A stretch of 64,000 nucleotides of DNA, taken from NCBI RefSeq assembly GCF_018614525.1, contig NZ_JAGGOL010000017.1:96185-160184 (forward strand), written 5' to 3'. Positions 53,289-62,734 of this stretch are shown in pieces. The translations under genes were made by a program, and so were the position numbers. The notes under the pieces were generated by a model. That model was given only the letters and a program-made list of their open reading frames with translations, made no database searches and was not told where the DNA came from. The DNA comes from Streptomyces sp. ISL-11 (lineage in GTDB: Bacteria > Actinomycetota > Actinomycetes > Streptomycetales > Streptomycetaceae). Each line of letters opens with the position of its first letter. Position 1 is the stretch's first letter.

Positions 53289-54197
53289 TCAGTCGTGCGG
53301 GGCCACCGCCACGGGACACGGCGCGTGGTGCAGGGCCGACTGGAGCACGGGGCCGATGGCCGGCGTCAGCGCCGGCCGCCGGCGGCGACGGCCGACGACG
53401 AGCAGTCCGGCCCCGGCCGCCGCCTGGGCGACCGCCCGGGCGGGGCTCTCCAGATACACGCTCTCCCGCACGCGCACCTCCGGGAACCTCTCGCGCCATG
53501 GGTGTACCGCGTCGCCGAGCGCCCCGCGCGCGTCGGCCGCCAGCTCCTCCGCGACGTCGGGGTCCACGCCCCAGGGCGCGTACGCCTGCGCCGGCAGGCT
53601 CCTGCCGTGGACGGCGTGCAGGGTCGCGCCGCGCCGCGCGGCGATGTCGAAGGCGAACGCGAAGAGGTCCTCGCACGGGCCGTGCAGGCCCAGGCACAGC
53701 ACGACCGCGCCCTCGGCGGCCGGCGGAGGTCCTGCCGCCGCCGCGTCCCGGGGGGTGTCCTCCGGGAGGTCCTCCTGGGCGCGGACGAGGACCACGGGCC
53801 GGTCCGCCCGCGCCACCACGTACAGACCGATGTCGCCGAGGAAGAAGGCCCTGATCGGACTCATCCCGCGGGAGCCGAGCACGAGCATCTCCGATTCGGC
53901 GCAGGCCGCCACGAGCGCGGGGCCGGGGTCCTCCGCCGCGATGTCCCCGACGACGGGCAGCTCGGGAAAGCGCTGGTGGACGTCGAGCTGAGCACCGTCG
54001 ACGATCCTCTTCGCCCAGTAATTGCGGTCGCTCCCGGCCGTGCCGTCCGTCGCCGGCTTCTCGGGGACGGAGAGCAGAATCCACGCGTGGAGCATCCGCA
54101 GCGTACGGTGGCGCAGCGCGGCCTCCCGGGCGGCCCACAGCGCGGCGGTCCGGCTTTCCGCGGAACCGTCGAGCCCTACCGTGATGACGGGATCCAT
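53289..54197 (-). CDS. Universal stress protein with tandem USP domains
   Basis: 302 residues from ATG 54197 with GGAGG 8 nt upstream. Domain 1 (~1-145) starts DPVITVGLDGSAESRTAALW and ends with the ATP-type motif LGSRGMSPIRAFFLGDIGLYV (G-2x-G-9x-G). Domain 2 (~160-300) ends VVGRRRRRPALTPAIGPVLQ, a more basic version of that motif. Tandem USP proteins in actinobacteria are linked to hypoxia and dormancy. The gene converges with CBS-BON. Confidence 0.9.
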   Translation of the reverse strand: MDPVITVGLDGSAESRTAALWAAREAALRHRTLRMLHAWILLSVPEKPATDGTAGSDRNYWAKRIVDGAQLDVHQRFPELPVVGDIAAEDPGPALVAACAESEMLVLGSRGMSPIRAFFLGDIGLYVVARADRPVVLVRAQEDLPEDTPRDAAAAGPPPAAEGAVVLCLGLHGPCEDLFAFAFDIAARRGATLHAVHGRSLPAQAYAPWGVDPDVAEELAADARGALGDAVHPWRERFPEVRVRESVYLESPARAVAQAAAGAGLLVVGRRRRRPALTPAIGPVLQSALHHAPCPVAVAPHD

Positions 54198-54339
54198 GAC
54201 CAGTGCCTCCGTCCCTTCGGCCGGCTTTCGGAGCACAAGGGCTTTTCGGCCTCTGCGTCCAGTCTGGACCCGTGCCCCGCGCGGACGGCAGGGGCACACC
54301 CGCCGACGCCTCCGGGAATGCAAAAACCCCGGACCCGTG

Positions 54340-54370
54340 TTGACGTCCGAGGTATTTCTCTGCGTATATT
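54340..54370 (+). promoter_or_regulatory. Promoter upstream of the helD-like gene
   Basis: TTGACG (54340-54345) and TATATT (54365-54370) with a 19-bp spacer lie about 100 bp upstream of the helicase start, in a conspicuously AT-rich segment. Both hexamers are close to the vegetative consensus; the spacer is slightly long. Confidence 0.6.
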
Positions 54371-54467
54371 AAACGTTTCCCTGTCTTGCGTCCGACCGGC
54401 TGATCCGTCGGTCAACTCAAGGAGTGGGGAAGCTTTATGAGGCCATAATACCCGGGCGGGAGTCGAA

Positions 54468-56729
54468 TTGTCAAACGTCGAAATGCGTGACGAGCAGGAA
54501 TTCATTGACCTGCTGTACGAGCGCCTCGCCGAGCTGCGGACCGGAGCCGAGGCGGCGATGAAGGAGGTCCTGTCGGCGGCCGGCACCACCTTCCAGGCAC
54601 GACTGGAGCGCGATGTGCTGGTGGCCGAGCAGTCCGGGCTGCTCGCCGCCTTCGACGCGGGGGAGAACGGCCTCTGCTTCGGCCGGCTGGCCTTCCGCGA
54701 CGGCGCGGACCACCACATCGGCCGGATCGGCATCCGGCGCGCCGACGCCGACCACACCCCGCTGGTCATCGACTGGCGGGCCGAGGTCGCGCGCCCCTTC
54801 TACCTCGCCACCGGCCATACCCCGATGGGGCTGCGCCGCAGACGTCATCTCACCACCAAGGGCCGTCGTGTCACCGCCCTGCACGACGAGATCCTCGACC
54901 TGACCGACGACGAACGCACCGGGCACGAGGGCGCCGACGCGGACGCGGTGCTGCTCGCCGCGCTCGACGCGGCCCGCACCGGCCGGATGCACGAGATCGT
55001 CCGGACCATCCAGGCCGAACAGGACCGCGTCATCCGCGCCCCGCACCGCGGCGTGCTCGTCGTCGAGGGCGGCCCCGGCACCGGGAAGACCGTCGTCGCC
55101 CTGCACCGCGCCGCCTACCTGCTGTACGCGCACCGCGAACAACTGGCCCGCCGCGCCGTCCTCGTCGTCGGCCCCAACCCGGCGTTCCTCGGCTACATCT
55201 CGGAGGTGCTGCCCTCGCTCGGCGAGACGGGCGTCCTGCTCGCCACCCCCGGCGAGCTCTTCCCCGGCGTGACCGCGACCGGCACCGACACCGCCAGGGC
55301 CGCCGAGGTCAAGGGCGGCGCCGCGATGGCCGACGCCCTGGCCCGCTTCGTACGGGACCAGCAGACCCTGCCCGACCCCGTGATCGTCATCGACCACGAG
55401 GACGGCGAGCTGCGGCTCGACGCCGCCATGGCCGAGGAGGCGCGGCGCCGGGCCCGGGAGACCGGGCTGCCCCACAACCTCGCCCGTCCGTTCTTCGCGT
55501 TCCGCGTCATCGACGCGCTGACCGCGCAACTGGCCGACCGGCTCGGCGCGGACCCGTACGGCGGGCCGAACTTCCTGGGCCCCGACGACATCGCCCAGCT
55601 CGGCAAGGCCGTCGCCGCCTCCGCGGGCGTGCGCTCCGCCGTCGACGAGCTGTGGCCGGTCCGTACCCCGCAGGAGCTGGTCGCCGACTTCCTCGCCGAC
55701 CCCGTCCACCTCCCGGAGGCCGACGCGGACGCCGTCCGCCGCGCGGCGGACCACGTCGGCGGCTGGACACCCGCCGACGTCCCGCTGCTGGACGAGGCCG
55801 CCGAACTCCTCGGCGAGGACGACTCGGCGGCCCGCGCCGCCGCCGACGCCGAGCGCGAGGAACGGATCGCCTACGCGCAGGGCGTGCTCGACCTGTCCTA
55901 CGGCTCCCGTACCCAGGAGTTCGAGGACCGCGACGACGAGGACGCCGAGGTGCTGGGCGCGCACGACCTGGTCGACGCGGAACGGCTCGCGGAGCGGCAC
56001 GAGGAAGCCGACCACCGCAGCGCCGCCGAACGCGCCGCCGCCGACCGCACCTGGGCCTTCGGCCACATCATCGTGGACGAGGCGCAGGAGCTGTCCCCGA
56101 TGGCGTGGCGGCTGCTGATGCGCCGCTGTCCGACCCGCTCGATGACCCTGGTCGGCGACCCGGCGCAGACCGCCGAACCGGGCGGCTGCGGTTCCTGGGA
56201 GACGGCGCTCGCCCCGTACGTCGGCGACCGCTGGGAACACGTCAGGCTCGGCGTCAACTACCGCACCCCGGCCGAGCTCATGGAGACCGCGGCGCGGGTG
56301 CTCCGGTCCGCGGGCGTCCGCTGTGAACCGCCGCGCTCGGTCCGTTCCACGGGCGTACCGCCCTGGGCGCGCCGCGCGGACGACCTGACCGGCGCGGTCG
56401 CCGACGCCGTCGCGCGGGAGGGGCACGAGGATGGGCGGCTCGCGGTCATCGCGCCGCGCGAGCGTCACGCGGCCCTGACCGCCGTCCTCCCGGACGCCTC
56501 CGCCGGCGCCGCCCCGGACCTGACCCGCCCGGTGGTGTTGCTCGACCCGCGGCAGGCCAAGGGCCTGGAGTTCGACACGGTCATCGTGGTGGAACCGGCG
56601 GAGTTCGGGGTGAGCGACCTCTACGTCGCACTGACCCGGGCGACCCAGCGGCTGGGCGTGGTGCACGCGGGGGTGCTGCCTGCCGGGCTGGAGACGCTGT
56701 CGCCGGAGCCGGCCGGGCGGTTCACCTAG
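54468..56729 (+). CDS. HelD-like UvrD/Rep superfamily 1 helicase
   Basis: 753 residues. TTG 54468 was preferred over ATG 54483 because GGGAG ends 5 nt before it. A coiled-coil-like N-terminus (EMRDEQEFIDLLYERLAELR) is followed by Walker A GGPGTGKTVVALH near residue 203, Walker B HIIVDEAQELSP near 530, LVGDPAQTAEPGG, LGVNYRTPAELM and a C-terminal VALTRATQRLGVV. In the middle a primary-channel-like insertion replaces the ordinary helicase 1B domain. HelD proteins release stalled RNA polymerase and in actinobacteria can protect it from rifampicin. I saw no rifamycin-associated element upstream. Converges with the L,D-transpeptidase gene. Confidence 0.88.
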   Translation: MSNVEMRDEQEFIDLLYERLAELRTGAEAAMKEVLSAAGTTFQARLERDVLVAEQSGLLAAFDAGENGLCFGRLAFRDGADHHIGRIGIRRADADHTPLVIDWRAEVARPFYLATGHTPMGLRRRRHLTTKGRRVTALHDEILDLTDDERTGHEGADADAVLLAALDAARTGRMHEIVRTIQAEQDRVIRAPHRGVLVVEGGPGTGKTVVALHRAAYLLYAHREQLARRAVLVVGPNPAFLGYISEVLPSLGETGVLLATPGELFPGVTATGTDTARAAEVKGGAAMADALARFVRDQQTLPDPVIVIDHEDGELRLDAAMAEEARRRARETGLPHNLARPFFAFRVIDALTAQLADRLGADPYGGPNFLGPDDIAQLGKAVAASAGVRSAVDELWPVRTPQELVADFLADPVHLPEADADAVRRAADHVGGWTPADVPLLDEAAELLGEDDSAARAAADAEREERIAYAQGVLDLSYGSRTQEFEDRDDEDAEVLGAHDLVDAERLAERHEEADHRSAAERAAADRTWAFGHIIVDEAQELSPMAWRLLMRRCPTRSMTLVGDPAQTAEPGGCGSWETALAPYVGDRWEHVRLGVNYRTPAELMETAARVLRSAGVRCEPPRSVRSTGVPPWARRADDLTGAVADAVAREGHEDGRLAVIAPRERHAALTAVLPDASAGAAPDLTRPVVLLDPRQAKGLEFDTVIVVEPAEFGVSDLYVALTRATQRLGVVHAGVLPAGLETLSPEPAGRFT

Positions 56730-56904
56730 GCCCGGCCGCGGGCCGTCTTCGCCGCCTGCGGCGGCGGGCGCCCTGCGGGCGCGTCCTCAAACGCCGGACG
56801 GGCTTGATTGTGGCTGGGCTCAGCTGCCTTCAGCCAGTCCGGCGCTTGAGGACACCACCGCGCAGCGGTGGTGCGCACGACACGGCCCGCAGCGCCCGCT
56901 CACC
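56730..56904. repeat. Palindromic intergenic element, copy 3 (convergent genes)
   Basis: This occupies the gap between the converging helicase and L,D-transpeptidase genes. CCTCAAACGCCGGAC (56785-56799) pairs with GTCCGGCGCTTGAGG (56837-56851), one mismatch. A second perfect 9-bp stem, CACCACCGC/GCGGTGGTG, follows. Flanks are shared with the copies at 26043 and 53101. Confidence 0.85.
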
Positions 56905-58092
56905 TCACTTCAGTGCGCTCCGCTTCTGCCACTGCTGCCAGTTCTCCTGCCAGACCTCCAGGCCGTTGCCGACGTCCGTCTGCTTGGTACTGGTGGTGCC
57001 CTTGACCTCCACGGTGGCGCCGATGGGCAGGAAGTCGTAGACCTTCTTGGCATCGCTGGTGGTCATGCCGAAGCAGCCGTGGCTGTTGTTCTCGACGCCC
57101 AGGGAGTTGTTCCAGGGCGCGGAGTGCAGGAAGGTGCCGGAGGCGGTCAGGTGGGTGACCCACTGGGAGTCCAGCATCCACTCCTTGCCATGGCCGATGG
57201 TGGCCGAGTCCATGGTCTCCGCGGCGTTCTTGCTGCGCACCGTGTGGATGCCACCGCGGGTCGGGTCGACGGGGGAGCCCGCGGAGCCCTTGATGTCGCC
57301 GACCGGCCTGCCGTTCTCGTACATGGTCAGGGTGTGGCCGGGGACGTCGATGACGGCCTTGCGGTCGGCGCCTATGGAGAAGCCGAAGGCGTAGTTCCGC
57401 GCGAACCAGCCGCCCTCACCGGTGTTGATCCCCGCCAGCGAGCCCTTGACCGAGACCTTGGTCCCGGCGGGCCACGGGTCCTTGGGCCGCCAGTCGACGC
57501 GGTCCTGGCCCGACCAGTCCTTCACCCAGCCCCAGGCGCCCTCCACCCGCGGCTGCGTGGTGACCTCGAGGGACTTCTCGATCTCCGCGCGCTTTCCGGC
57601 GTCCACCGGGTGGTCGAAGAGGATCGAGACGGGCATGCCCGTGCCGACGGTCTGTCCGTTGGCCGGGGTGTTCGTCAGCTTGTTGAGCTGCTCGACCCGC
57701 TCGGTGCTGAAGGTGGCGGTCGAGGACGACTGCTTGCCGCCGCCCTTCTTGCCGCCCTTCGCCGTCGAGCGCACGGTGTACGTGGTCTGCGGGCCGGCCT
57801 TGCTGTCCGACGTCCAGGTGGAGCCGTCACCGGCGAGCTCGCCGTCGACCTTGTTGCCCTTGTCGTCCTTGACCTCCACCTCGGTGAGCCGTCCGCCCTC
57901 GGCCTTCACCGATATCGGCGAGCCGGGCGGGACCTCCTTGCCACCGGCCGGGCTGATGGTGATCCTCGCCTCGGCGCCGGCCTCCGAACCGGTGCCGGAG
58001 GAGCCTCCCGCACAGGAGGTGAGGACCAGGGAGCCCATGAGAGCGGATATCACGAGAGTGGAGCGACGGCCCGAACCGACGTGCACGTGCAT
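56905..58092 (-). CDS. L,D-transpeptidase lipoprotein
   Basis: 395 residues from ATG 58092, with AAAGG close upstream. The lipobox is LVLTSCAG with Cys near residue 27, so it is anchored outside the membrane. Two Ig-like domains (~45-150, ~150-250) precede the YkuD catalytic domain (~255-375), with LHSAPWNNSLG and the active-site SHGCFGMTTSDAK; Cys and His are present, and the usual Arg after Cys-x is replaced as in other actinobacterial Ldt. A C-terminal helix with several Trp (EVWQENWQQWQKRS) ends the protein. It makes 3-3 peptidoglycan cross-links. An envelope-stress type promoter lies upstream. Confidence 0.92.
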   Translation of the reverse strand: MHVHVGSGRRSTLVISALMGSLVLTSCAGGSSGTGSEAGAEARITISPAGGKEVPPGSPISVKAEGGRLTEVEVKDDKGNKVDGELAGDGSTWTSDSKAGPQTTYTVRSTAKGGKKGGGKQSSSTATFSTERVEQLNKLTNTPANGQTVGTGMPVSILFDHPVDAGKRAEIEKSLEVTTQPRVEGAWGWVKDWSGQDRVDWRPKDPWPAGTKVSVKGSLAGINTGEGGWFARNYAFGFSIGADRKAVIDVPGHTLTMYENGRPVGDIKGSAGSPVDPTRGGIHTVRSKNAAETMDSATIGHGKEWMLDSQWVTHLTASGTFLHSAPWNNSLGVENNSHGCFGMTTSDAKKVYDFLPIGATVEVKGTTSTKQTDVGNGLEVWQENWQQWQKRSALK

Positions 58093-58177
58093 CGACCTTT
58101 CCAGCAACCAAAGAAACGGAGCGGCGGGCCGCGACCTTGCCGCTCCTGCCGTGCGGCGGCCGAAGCCACCGCAGTGC

Positions 58178-58205
58178 TAGATGATCTGCACGCTTGTACG
58201 GTTGC
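58178..58205 (-). promoter_or_regulatory. SigmaE-like promoter of the L,D-transpeptidase gene
   Basis: On the minus strand GCAAC (58205-58201) and CATCTA (58183-58178) are 17 bp apart, close to the streptomycete sigmaE pattern (GCAAC ... CGTCTA). The leader would be about 80 nt. A cell-wall cross-linking enzyme is a plausible sigmaE target. Confidence 0.55.
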
Positions 58206-58325
58206 GCGAAAAAGAGAAACGTTTACGCAGTAGTTCGCCGGTGTCGGGACATGTCGGTACGGCCACCCCCGGCATGCCGCTCCCGCCCGGGCGGCCGGGA
58301 GCGGCGCCACCGCAGCGCACCGGGA

Positions 58326-58751
58326 TCAGCGCACCGAATACGACAAGTGCACCGAGCCCGAGCCGAAGCTGATGCGGAGCTGAAGGTAGTAGACGAATTC
58401 CTCGCCGAACTTGGTGGGAATGGTGCACTTGTTGCTCAGCGTCAGCGAAAGACGCGTGGCCGCGGGATGGCCGGCCGCCCCGATCGAGCCGTTCTTCTGC
58501 GCATCGGTGATCTCGGAGTCGAGTACGGAACAGCACTGGAATACCCGGACCCCGACCGAACCGAGTGCCGGGTTGCCCGTCGGATCGTCCAACTCCGCCG
58601 CCAGATCGACGTCGACGGCCCGCCCGGCCGGCGCGTGAAACGGGAGAGAATACATCGTCACGGTGGAGAAGGGCCTGAATGCCTCACCGACCGGCAAGGC
58701 CACCGGATTGCTACAGGTCTTGGCTGTGCGTGGATCCACTGCGCTCACCAT
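58326..58751 (-). CDS. Hypothetical protein of 141 residues
   Basis: 141 residues from ATG 58751; no clear ribosome site. The sequence has no signal peptide by eye and looks beta-rich: FSTVTMYSLPFHAPAG, RAVDVDLAAELDD, GVRVFQCCSVLDSEI, TRLSLTLSNKCTI, EEFVYYLQLRISFG. Third-position GC bias is lower than in neighbours, which could mean recent acquisition. Four Cys are present, including an adjacent pair. No family is recognised. It lies 233 bp upstream of the L,D-transpeptidase gene, in the same direction but not close enough to assume an operon. Confidence 0.55.
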   Translation of the reverse strand: MVSAVDPRTAKTCSNPVALPVGEAFRPFSTVTMYSLPFHAPAGRAVDVDLAAELDDPTGNPALGSVGVRVFQCCSVLDSEITDAQKNGSIGAAGHPAATRLSLTLSNKCTIPTKFGEEFVYYLQLRISFGSGSVHLSYSVR

Positions 58752-58962
58752 GGGAAAAGCGTAGGGGCGATCGGGTGGCGGCGGCGGGAATTCACTCGTT
58801 CGGCGGTCCGTCGTTCGGCGTAGGAATCGTCGTCCTGGTTCCGGTGAAATCCCGGTGATGCGATCCGGTCGGAAGGGGGCGGGCGCATGGGGGCGGGCCC
58901 CACCCGCCGCCGGTGGTTGTCCCCCATGCGCCGCTCCCGGCGCGACGGCTACCCTCGGTCAC

Positions 58963-60573
58963 ATGATGTTCACGCATCGAACGCGGGCCGGGGCGGCGGC
59001 ACTTGCCGCGTTCGCGATCCTGGCCGCAGCCCTCCCCGCGGGGGCCGCAGCCCTCCCCGCGGGGGCCGCAGCCCTCCCCGCGGGGGCCGCAGCCCTCCCC
59101 GCGGGGGCCGCCGCCCGGCCCGCCGGCGGCGACCCCCTCGGCCGCTTCTCCCGGCAGAGCCCCGCCTGGCACAGCTGTGTGCGCGGACCGGAGGACGCGC
59201 CCGGCAAGGAGCTGGAGGCCGTCGGGGGCCGCTGCGCCGAGGTGACCGTCCCGCTCGACTACGCCCGCCCCGGCGGCCGCACGCTCACCGTCGCCGTCGC
59301 CCGCGTGCCGGCGACGGACACCGCCCACCGCGCCGGGACGCTCGTCGTCAACGAGGGCGGGCCCGCCGACCCCGTGATCGAGAACCTGACGGCCCGCCGG
59401 GCCGCCATGAAGGACGTCGGCGCGCGCTACGACCTCGTGGGAGTCGACCCCCGGTTCACCGGCCGCAACACCTCGCTGGACTGCGGCTGGACGACCGCCT
59501 CCTACTTCCGCTGGGCGGGCACCGACCGGGCAGGATTCGACCGTATGGCGGCCTTCGAACGCGACCTGGCCACCCGCTGCCGGGAGCAGGCCGGCGACCT
59601 GCTCCCGTACGCCTCGACCCGGAACGCCGCCCGTGACATGGACCTCGTCCGCGGCGTCCTCGGCGAGCGGCGGATCTCGTATCTGGGCATCTCCTACGGC
59701 ACGTACCTGGGCGAGGTCTACACCGCGATGTTCCCCGGCCGCACCGACCGGGTCGTCCTCGACGGCGTGCACGAGCCCGGCCGCCTCGCCCCGTGGCCCA
59801 TCCACGGCACCGAGCAGGCGCACGACGACGCCCTGCGCGACTGGGCGGACCGGGCCGCCGCCCACCACGGCACCTACGGTCTGGGCGGCACCGCGGACGC
59901 CGTCCTGGCCACCGTCGCGCGCATCCAGACCGCCGCCGTCGAACGGCCGCTGACCGTCGGGACGTACCGGCTCGACCAGCACGTCGTACCGCTCCTCCTG
60001 CTCGCCTCCCTCGGCGACGACACCGCGCGGGGCGACGCGTACGTCGCCGGCATGGTCCGCACTCTCCGGCAGGCCGCCGGGACCGGCCGGGCCGAACCGG
60101 ACGAGCTGCTCGCCGAACTGCTCCCGGAGCTGCTGACCGCCAAGGGCTCGCCCTACGGCAGCACGCAGACCGCCTACCTCTGCGCGGACACGCCCGGCCC
60201 CCGGGACGTGGAGGTCTTCCGGCGGGCCGTCGAGCGCTCCCGCGCGCGGCACCCGCTGTTCGGCCCGCTCCTCAACGACGTGACGCCCTGCGCCTTCTGG
60301 ACGCCGTCGCGCGAACGGCCGACCGTCGTCGACAACGACGTCCCGGCGCTGCTCCTCAACGCCACCGGCGACCCCCGGGTCCCGTACGCGACGGCCCGCG
60401 CCATGCGGGCCCGGTGGCACTCCTCCCGGCTGGTCATCGTCGAGGGCTCGTTCCGGCACGGGGTGTACGGCGCGTACGGCAACGCCTGTGTCGACGACAC
60501 CGTCAACGCCTACCTGGCCGACGGGAGGCTGCCCGGCGCCGACCGTACGTGCGTCGTCGTGCCGGAGAAGTGA
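58963..60573 (+). CDS. Secreted TAP-type alpha/beta hydrolase (tripeptidyl aminopeptidase-like, S33)
   Basis: 536 residues from ATG 58963 (a second ATG follows at once); no ribosome site is visible. The signal peptide contains four copies of ALPAGAA encoded by a 21-bp repeat. The catalytic domain has the nucleophile elbow GISYGTYLGEVY near residue 245, a TAP-like C-terminal block LLLNATGDPRVPYATARAM with the acid residue, and the final His in SFRHGVYGAYGN. The oxyanion-side motif that usually reads NPGGPGxSG is NEGGPADPVI here, a notable change. Streptomycete relatives remove N-terminal tripeptides from secreted proproteins. Expected outside the cell. Confidence 0.88.
   Translation: MMFTHRTRAGAAALAAFAILAAALPAGAAALPAGAAALPAGAAALPAGAAARPAGGDPLGRFSRQSPAWHSCVRGPEDAPGKELEAVGGRCAEVTVPLDYARPGGRTLTVAVARVPATDTAHRAGTLVVNEGGPADPVIENLTARRAAMKDVGARYDLVGVDPRFTGRNTSLDCGWTTASYFRWAGTDRAGFDRMAAFERDLATRCREQAGDLLPYASTRNAARDMDLVRGVLGERRISYLGISYGTYLGEVYTAMFPGRTDRVVLDGVHEPGRLAPWPIHGTEQAHDDALRDWADRAAAHHGTYGLGGTADAVLATVARIQTAAVERPLTVGTYRLDQHVVPLLLLASLGDDTARGDAYVAGMVRTLRQAAGTGRAEPDELLAELLPELLTAKGSPYGSTQTAYLCADTPGPRDVEVFRRAVERSRARHPLFGPLLNDVTPCAFWTPSRERPTVVDNDVPALLLNATGDPRVPYATARAMRARWHSSRLVIVEGSFRHGVYGAYGNACVDDTVNAYLADGRLPGADRTCVVVPEK
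59023..59106 (+). repeat. Four exact 21-bp tandem repeats in the signal-peptide coding region
   Basis: The unit GCCGCAGCCCTCCCCGCGGGG occurs four times (59023, 59044, 59065, 59086), coding for AAALPAG each time. The length is a multiple of three, so copy-number changes keep the frame and alter signal peptide length. Confidence 0.95.
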
Positions 60574-60804
60574 GCGCGGGACCCACTCGGGCCGGCGGCG
60601 GCCCCCGCACAGCGGGAGAGCCCGCGGCCCGCATCCCGCACCACGGCGGAGCTGCCCCCACCTGCGTCCCACCCGTCCCTGTGTGCTCGAACTCGCCCCA
60701 CCTTAGAGTGAATTGCCGCTGTTCGTCCCCGCTCCCGGCGGGCCGTGCGGCATCGTGCAACCGCTCCTGCCGCGACTCGCCCACACATCACCGGGAGGGA
60801 CAAG
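60574..60804 (+). other. Intergenic region between TAP-like peptidase and ABC transporter genes
   Basis: 231 bp. A less GC-rich patch (cttagagtgaattgccgctg, near 60702-60721) may be part of the transporter promoter. No gene or strong hairpin seen. Confidence 0.4.
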
Positions 60805-62679
60805 TTGGCCGCCGAGATCACCGGGACGCCCACCGAGGAATTACGGTTCCGATCTCCCACCCTGGCCGTCTTCGACAAGAACCCGCTGACCGCACGCTCG
60901 ATGAGCAGAAGGCTCCCGCAGCTCGTCCGCAAGGCGCTCTCCCTCGCGTGGCGCGTCGACCGCCGCGCCGTGATCGCGCTGCTCGGCTGCCAGGTGCTCT
61001 CCGGAGCCTTCGAGGCGTTCGGACTGCTGGCCACCACCCGCACCATCACCGCACTGATCGCCTCCGGCCACATCCAGGACCGGCTCGCGGAGGCACTGCC
61101 CTCACTCGTGGTGCTGGCCGGCGCCGCGGGGATCCGCGCCCTGCTCGGCATCACCGTCAGCAACATCTCCAGCCGGCTCGCCCCGCGGATCTCCCGCGAG
61201 GCCGAGATGCAGATGCTCGACGCGGCGATCAACGCCGAACTCGCCGCCTACGACCACCCCGGCTTCAACGACAAGCGCGAGGCCGCCGACCGGGGCGCGG
61301 ACGTCGCCCAGGACCTGCTCATCGAGTCCCAGGACCTCATCGCCTGCGTCGCCTCCCTCGTCGCCGCGGCCGGCGTCGTCACCCTCCTGCACCCCGTGCT
61401 GCTGCCGCTGCTCGTCCTGGCCACCCTCCCGCAGGGCATCGCCAGCGTGAAGGGCGCCCGCGTCCACTACCGGACCTCCCGCTCGCTGAGCGCCGAGCGC
61501 CGCGTGCTGAGCCACCTGCGCTGGCACGCCACCGACAAGATCTTCGCCGATCAGCTGCGCTCCGGCACGATGGCCGGCTTCCTCCTCGGCCGCTACCGCT
61601 CGATCGGCAACCGCATCGACAGCGCCACCGACCGGGCCGTGCACCAGGGAGCGCGCTACGCCCTGCTCGGCTCGCTCGCCGGGGGAGCGGCCTCCGGGCT
61701 CGTATGGGTGGCGCTGGTGCTGCTGCTCGGCTCGGGCCGCATGTCGGTCGCCTCGGCCGGCACGGCGGTCTTCGCCCTGCGCACGGTCGGCTCGTCCCTG
61801 CGCGGCATGGTCGGCTACGGCACCCGCCTGTTCCGCACCGGGCTCTACCTCGACGACTGGGCGGAGTTCATCGACGAGGCCGGCGGCCACCGGCTGCGCC
61901 GCGGCACCAAGGTGCCCACGGCGCCCCTGGCCGTCCGGGCCGAGGCGCTGACCTTCCGCTACCCCGGCACGGACCACCCGGCCCTGGAGAAGGTCAGCCT
62001 GGACGTGCGGCGCGGTGAGGTCCTGGCGCTGGTGGGGGAGAACGGCTCCGGCAAGACCACCCTCAGCAAGCTCCTGGCCGGGCTGTACCTGCCCACCGAG
62101 GGCGCGGTCACCTGGGACGGCCAGGACATCGGCGACTTCGAGCCGCAGGCCCTGTGGCGGCAGACGGCCGTCGTGCCCCAGGACTTCGCGCACTGGCCCA
62201 TGTCCACCCGGGAGAACATCACCCTCGGCCAGCCGCACGGCGAGGACGACGCCGTCATGCGGGCCGCCGCGCACGCGGGCGCCGACCAGGTCGTCGACGG
62301 GCTGCGCAGCGGTCTCGACACCCTCCTGGCCCGTGAGTGGTTCGGCGGCGTGGACCTGTCCGGAGGGCAGTGGCAGCGCATCGCCATCGCCCGCGCCTTC
62401 TACCGGCGGGCCGGACTGCTCGTCATGGACGAGCCGACCAGCGCCCTCGACGCGCGGGCCGAGCACCGCATCTTCACCGGCCTGCGCGAGGTCGCCCGGG
62501 ACCGGGCCGTCGTCCTGGTCACCCACCGGCTCGCGAACGTCGCCGTCGCGGACCGCATCGTCGTCCTCGACCACGGCCGCGTCATCCAGGAGGGCACCTT
62601 CGGTGAACTCACGGCGGCCGAGGGGCTTTTCCGCGAGCTGTGGCTGCTCCAGAACGACCGGAGCGGCGCCCGGGCCTGA
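60805..62679 (+). CDS. ABC transporter, fused permease and ATPase (exporter half-transporter)
   Basis: 624 residues. TTG 60805 was chosen because GGGAGG lies 6 nt upstream; extending further adds no ribosome site. The membrane part (~60-370) has about six TM segments. The ATPase (~395-620) has Walker A VGENGSGKTTL, Q-loop in TAVVPQDFAHWP, signature DLSGGQWQRIAIAR, Walker B LLVMDEPTSALD and H-loop VTHRL, all intact. The N-terminal ~50 residues are hydrophilic. It is a type IV exporter half that should work as a homodimer. Substrate unknown; no biosynthetic genes adjoin it. Confidence 0.92.
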   Translation: MAAEITGTPTEELRFRSPTLAVFDKNPLTARSMSRRLPQLVRKALSLAWRVDRRAVIALLGCQVLSGAFEAFGLLATTRTITALIASGHIQDRLAEALPSLVVLAGAAGIRALLGITVSNISSRLAPRISREAEMQMLDAAINAELAAYDHPGFNDKREAADRGADVAQDLLIESQDLIACVASLVAAAGVVTLLHPVLLPLLVLATLPQGIASVKGARVHYRTSRSLSAERRVLSHLRWHATDKIFADQLRSGTMAGFLLGRYRSIGNRIDSATDRAVHQGARYALLGSLAGGAASGLVWVALVLLLGSGRMSVASAGTAVFALRTVGSSLRGMVGYGTRLFRTGLYLDDWAEFIDEAGGHRLRRGTKVPTAPLAVRAEALTFRYPGTDHPALEKVSLDVRRGEVLALVGENGSGKTTLSKLLAGLYLPTEGAVTWDGQDIGDFEPQALWRQTAVVPQDFAHWPMSTRENITLGQPHGEDDAVMRAAAHAGADQVVDGLRSGLDTLLAREWFGGVDLSGGQWQRIAIARAFYRRAGLLVMDEPTSALDARAEHRIFTGLREVARDRAVVLVTHRLANVAVADRIVVLDHGRVIQEGTFGELTAAEGLFRELWLLQNDRSGARA

Positions 62680-62734
62680 CCCGGGCCCGGCCGGCCGGGC
62701 CGTCACGGAAGCCCGCGGCGGCCCGCCGGGCCCG

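Noticed and set aside
54198..54467. Rifamycin-associated element upstream of the helD-like gene
   Set aside because: The 19-bp inverted repeat typical of such elements is not present; only GACCG...CGGTC, a weak hairpin, occurs.
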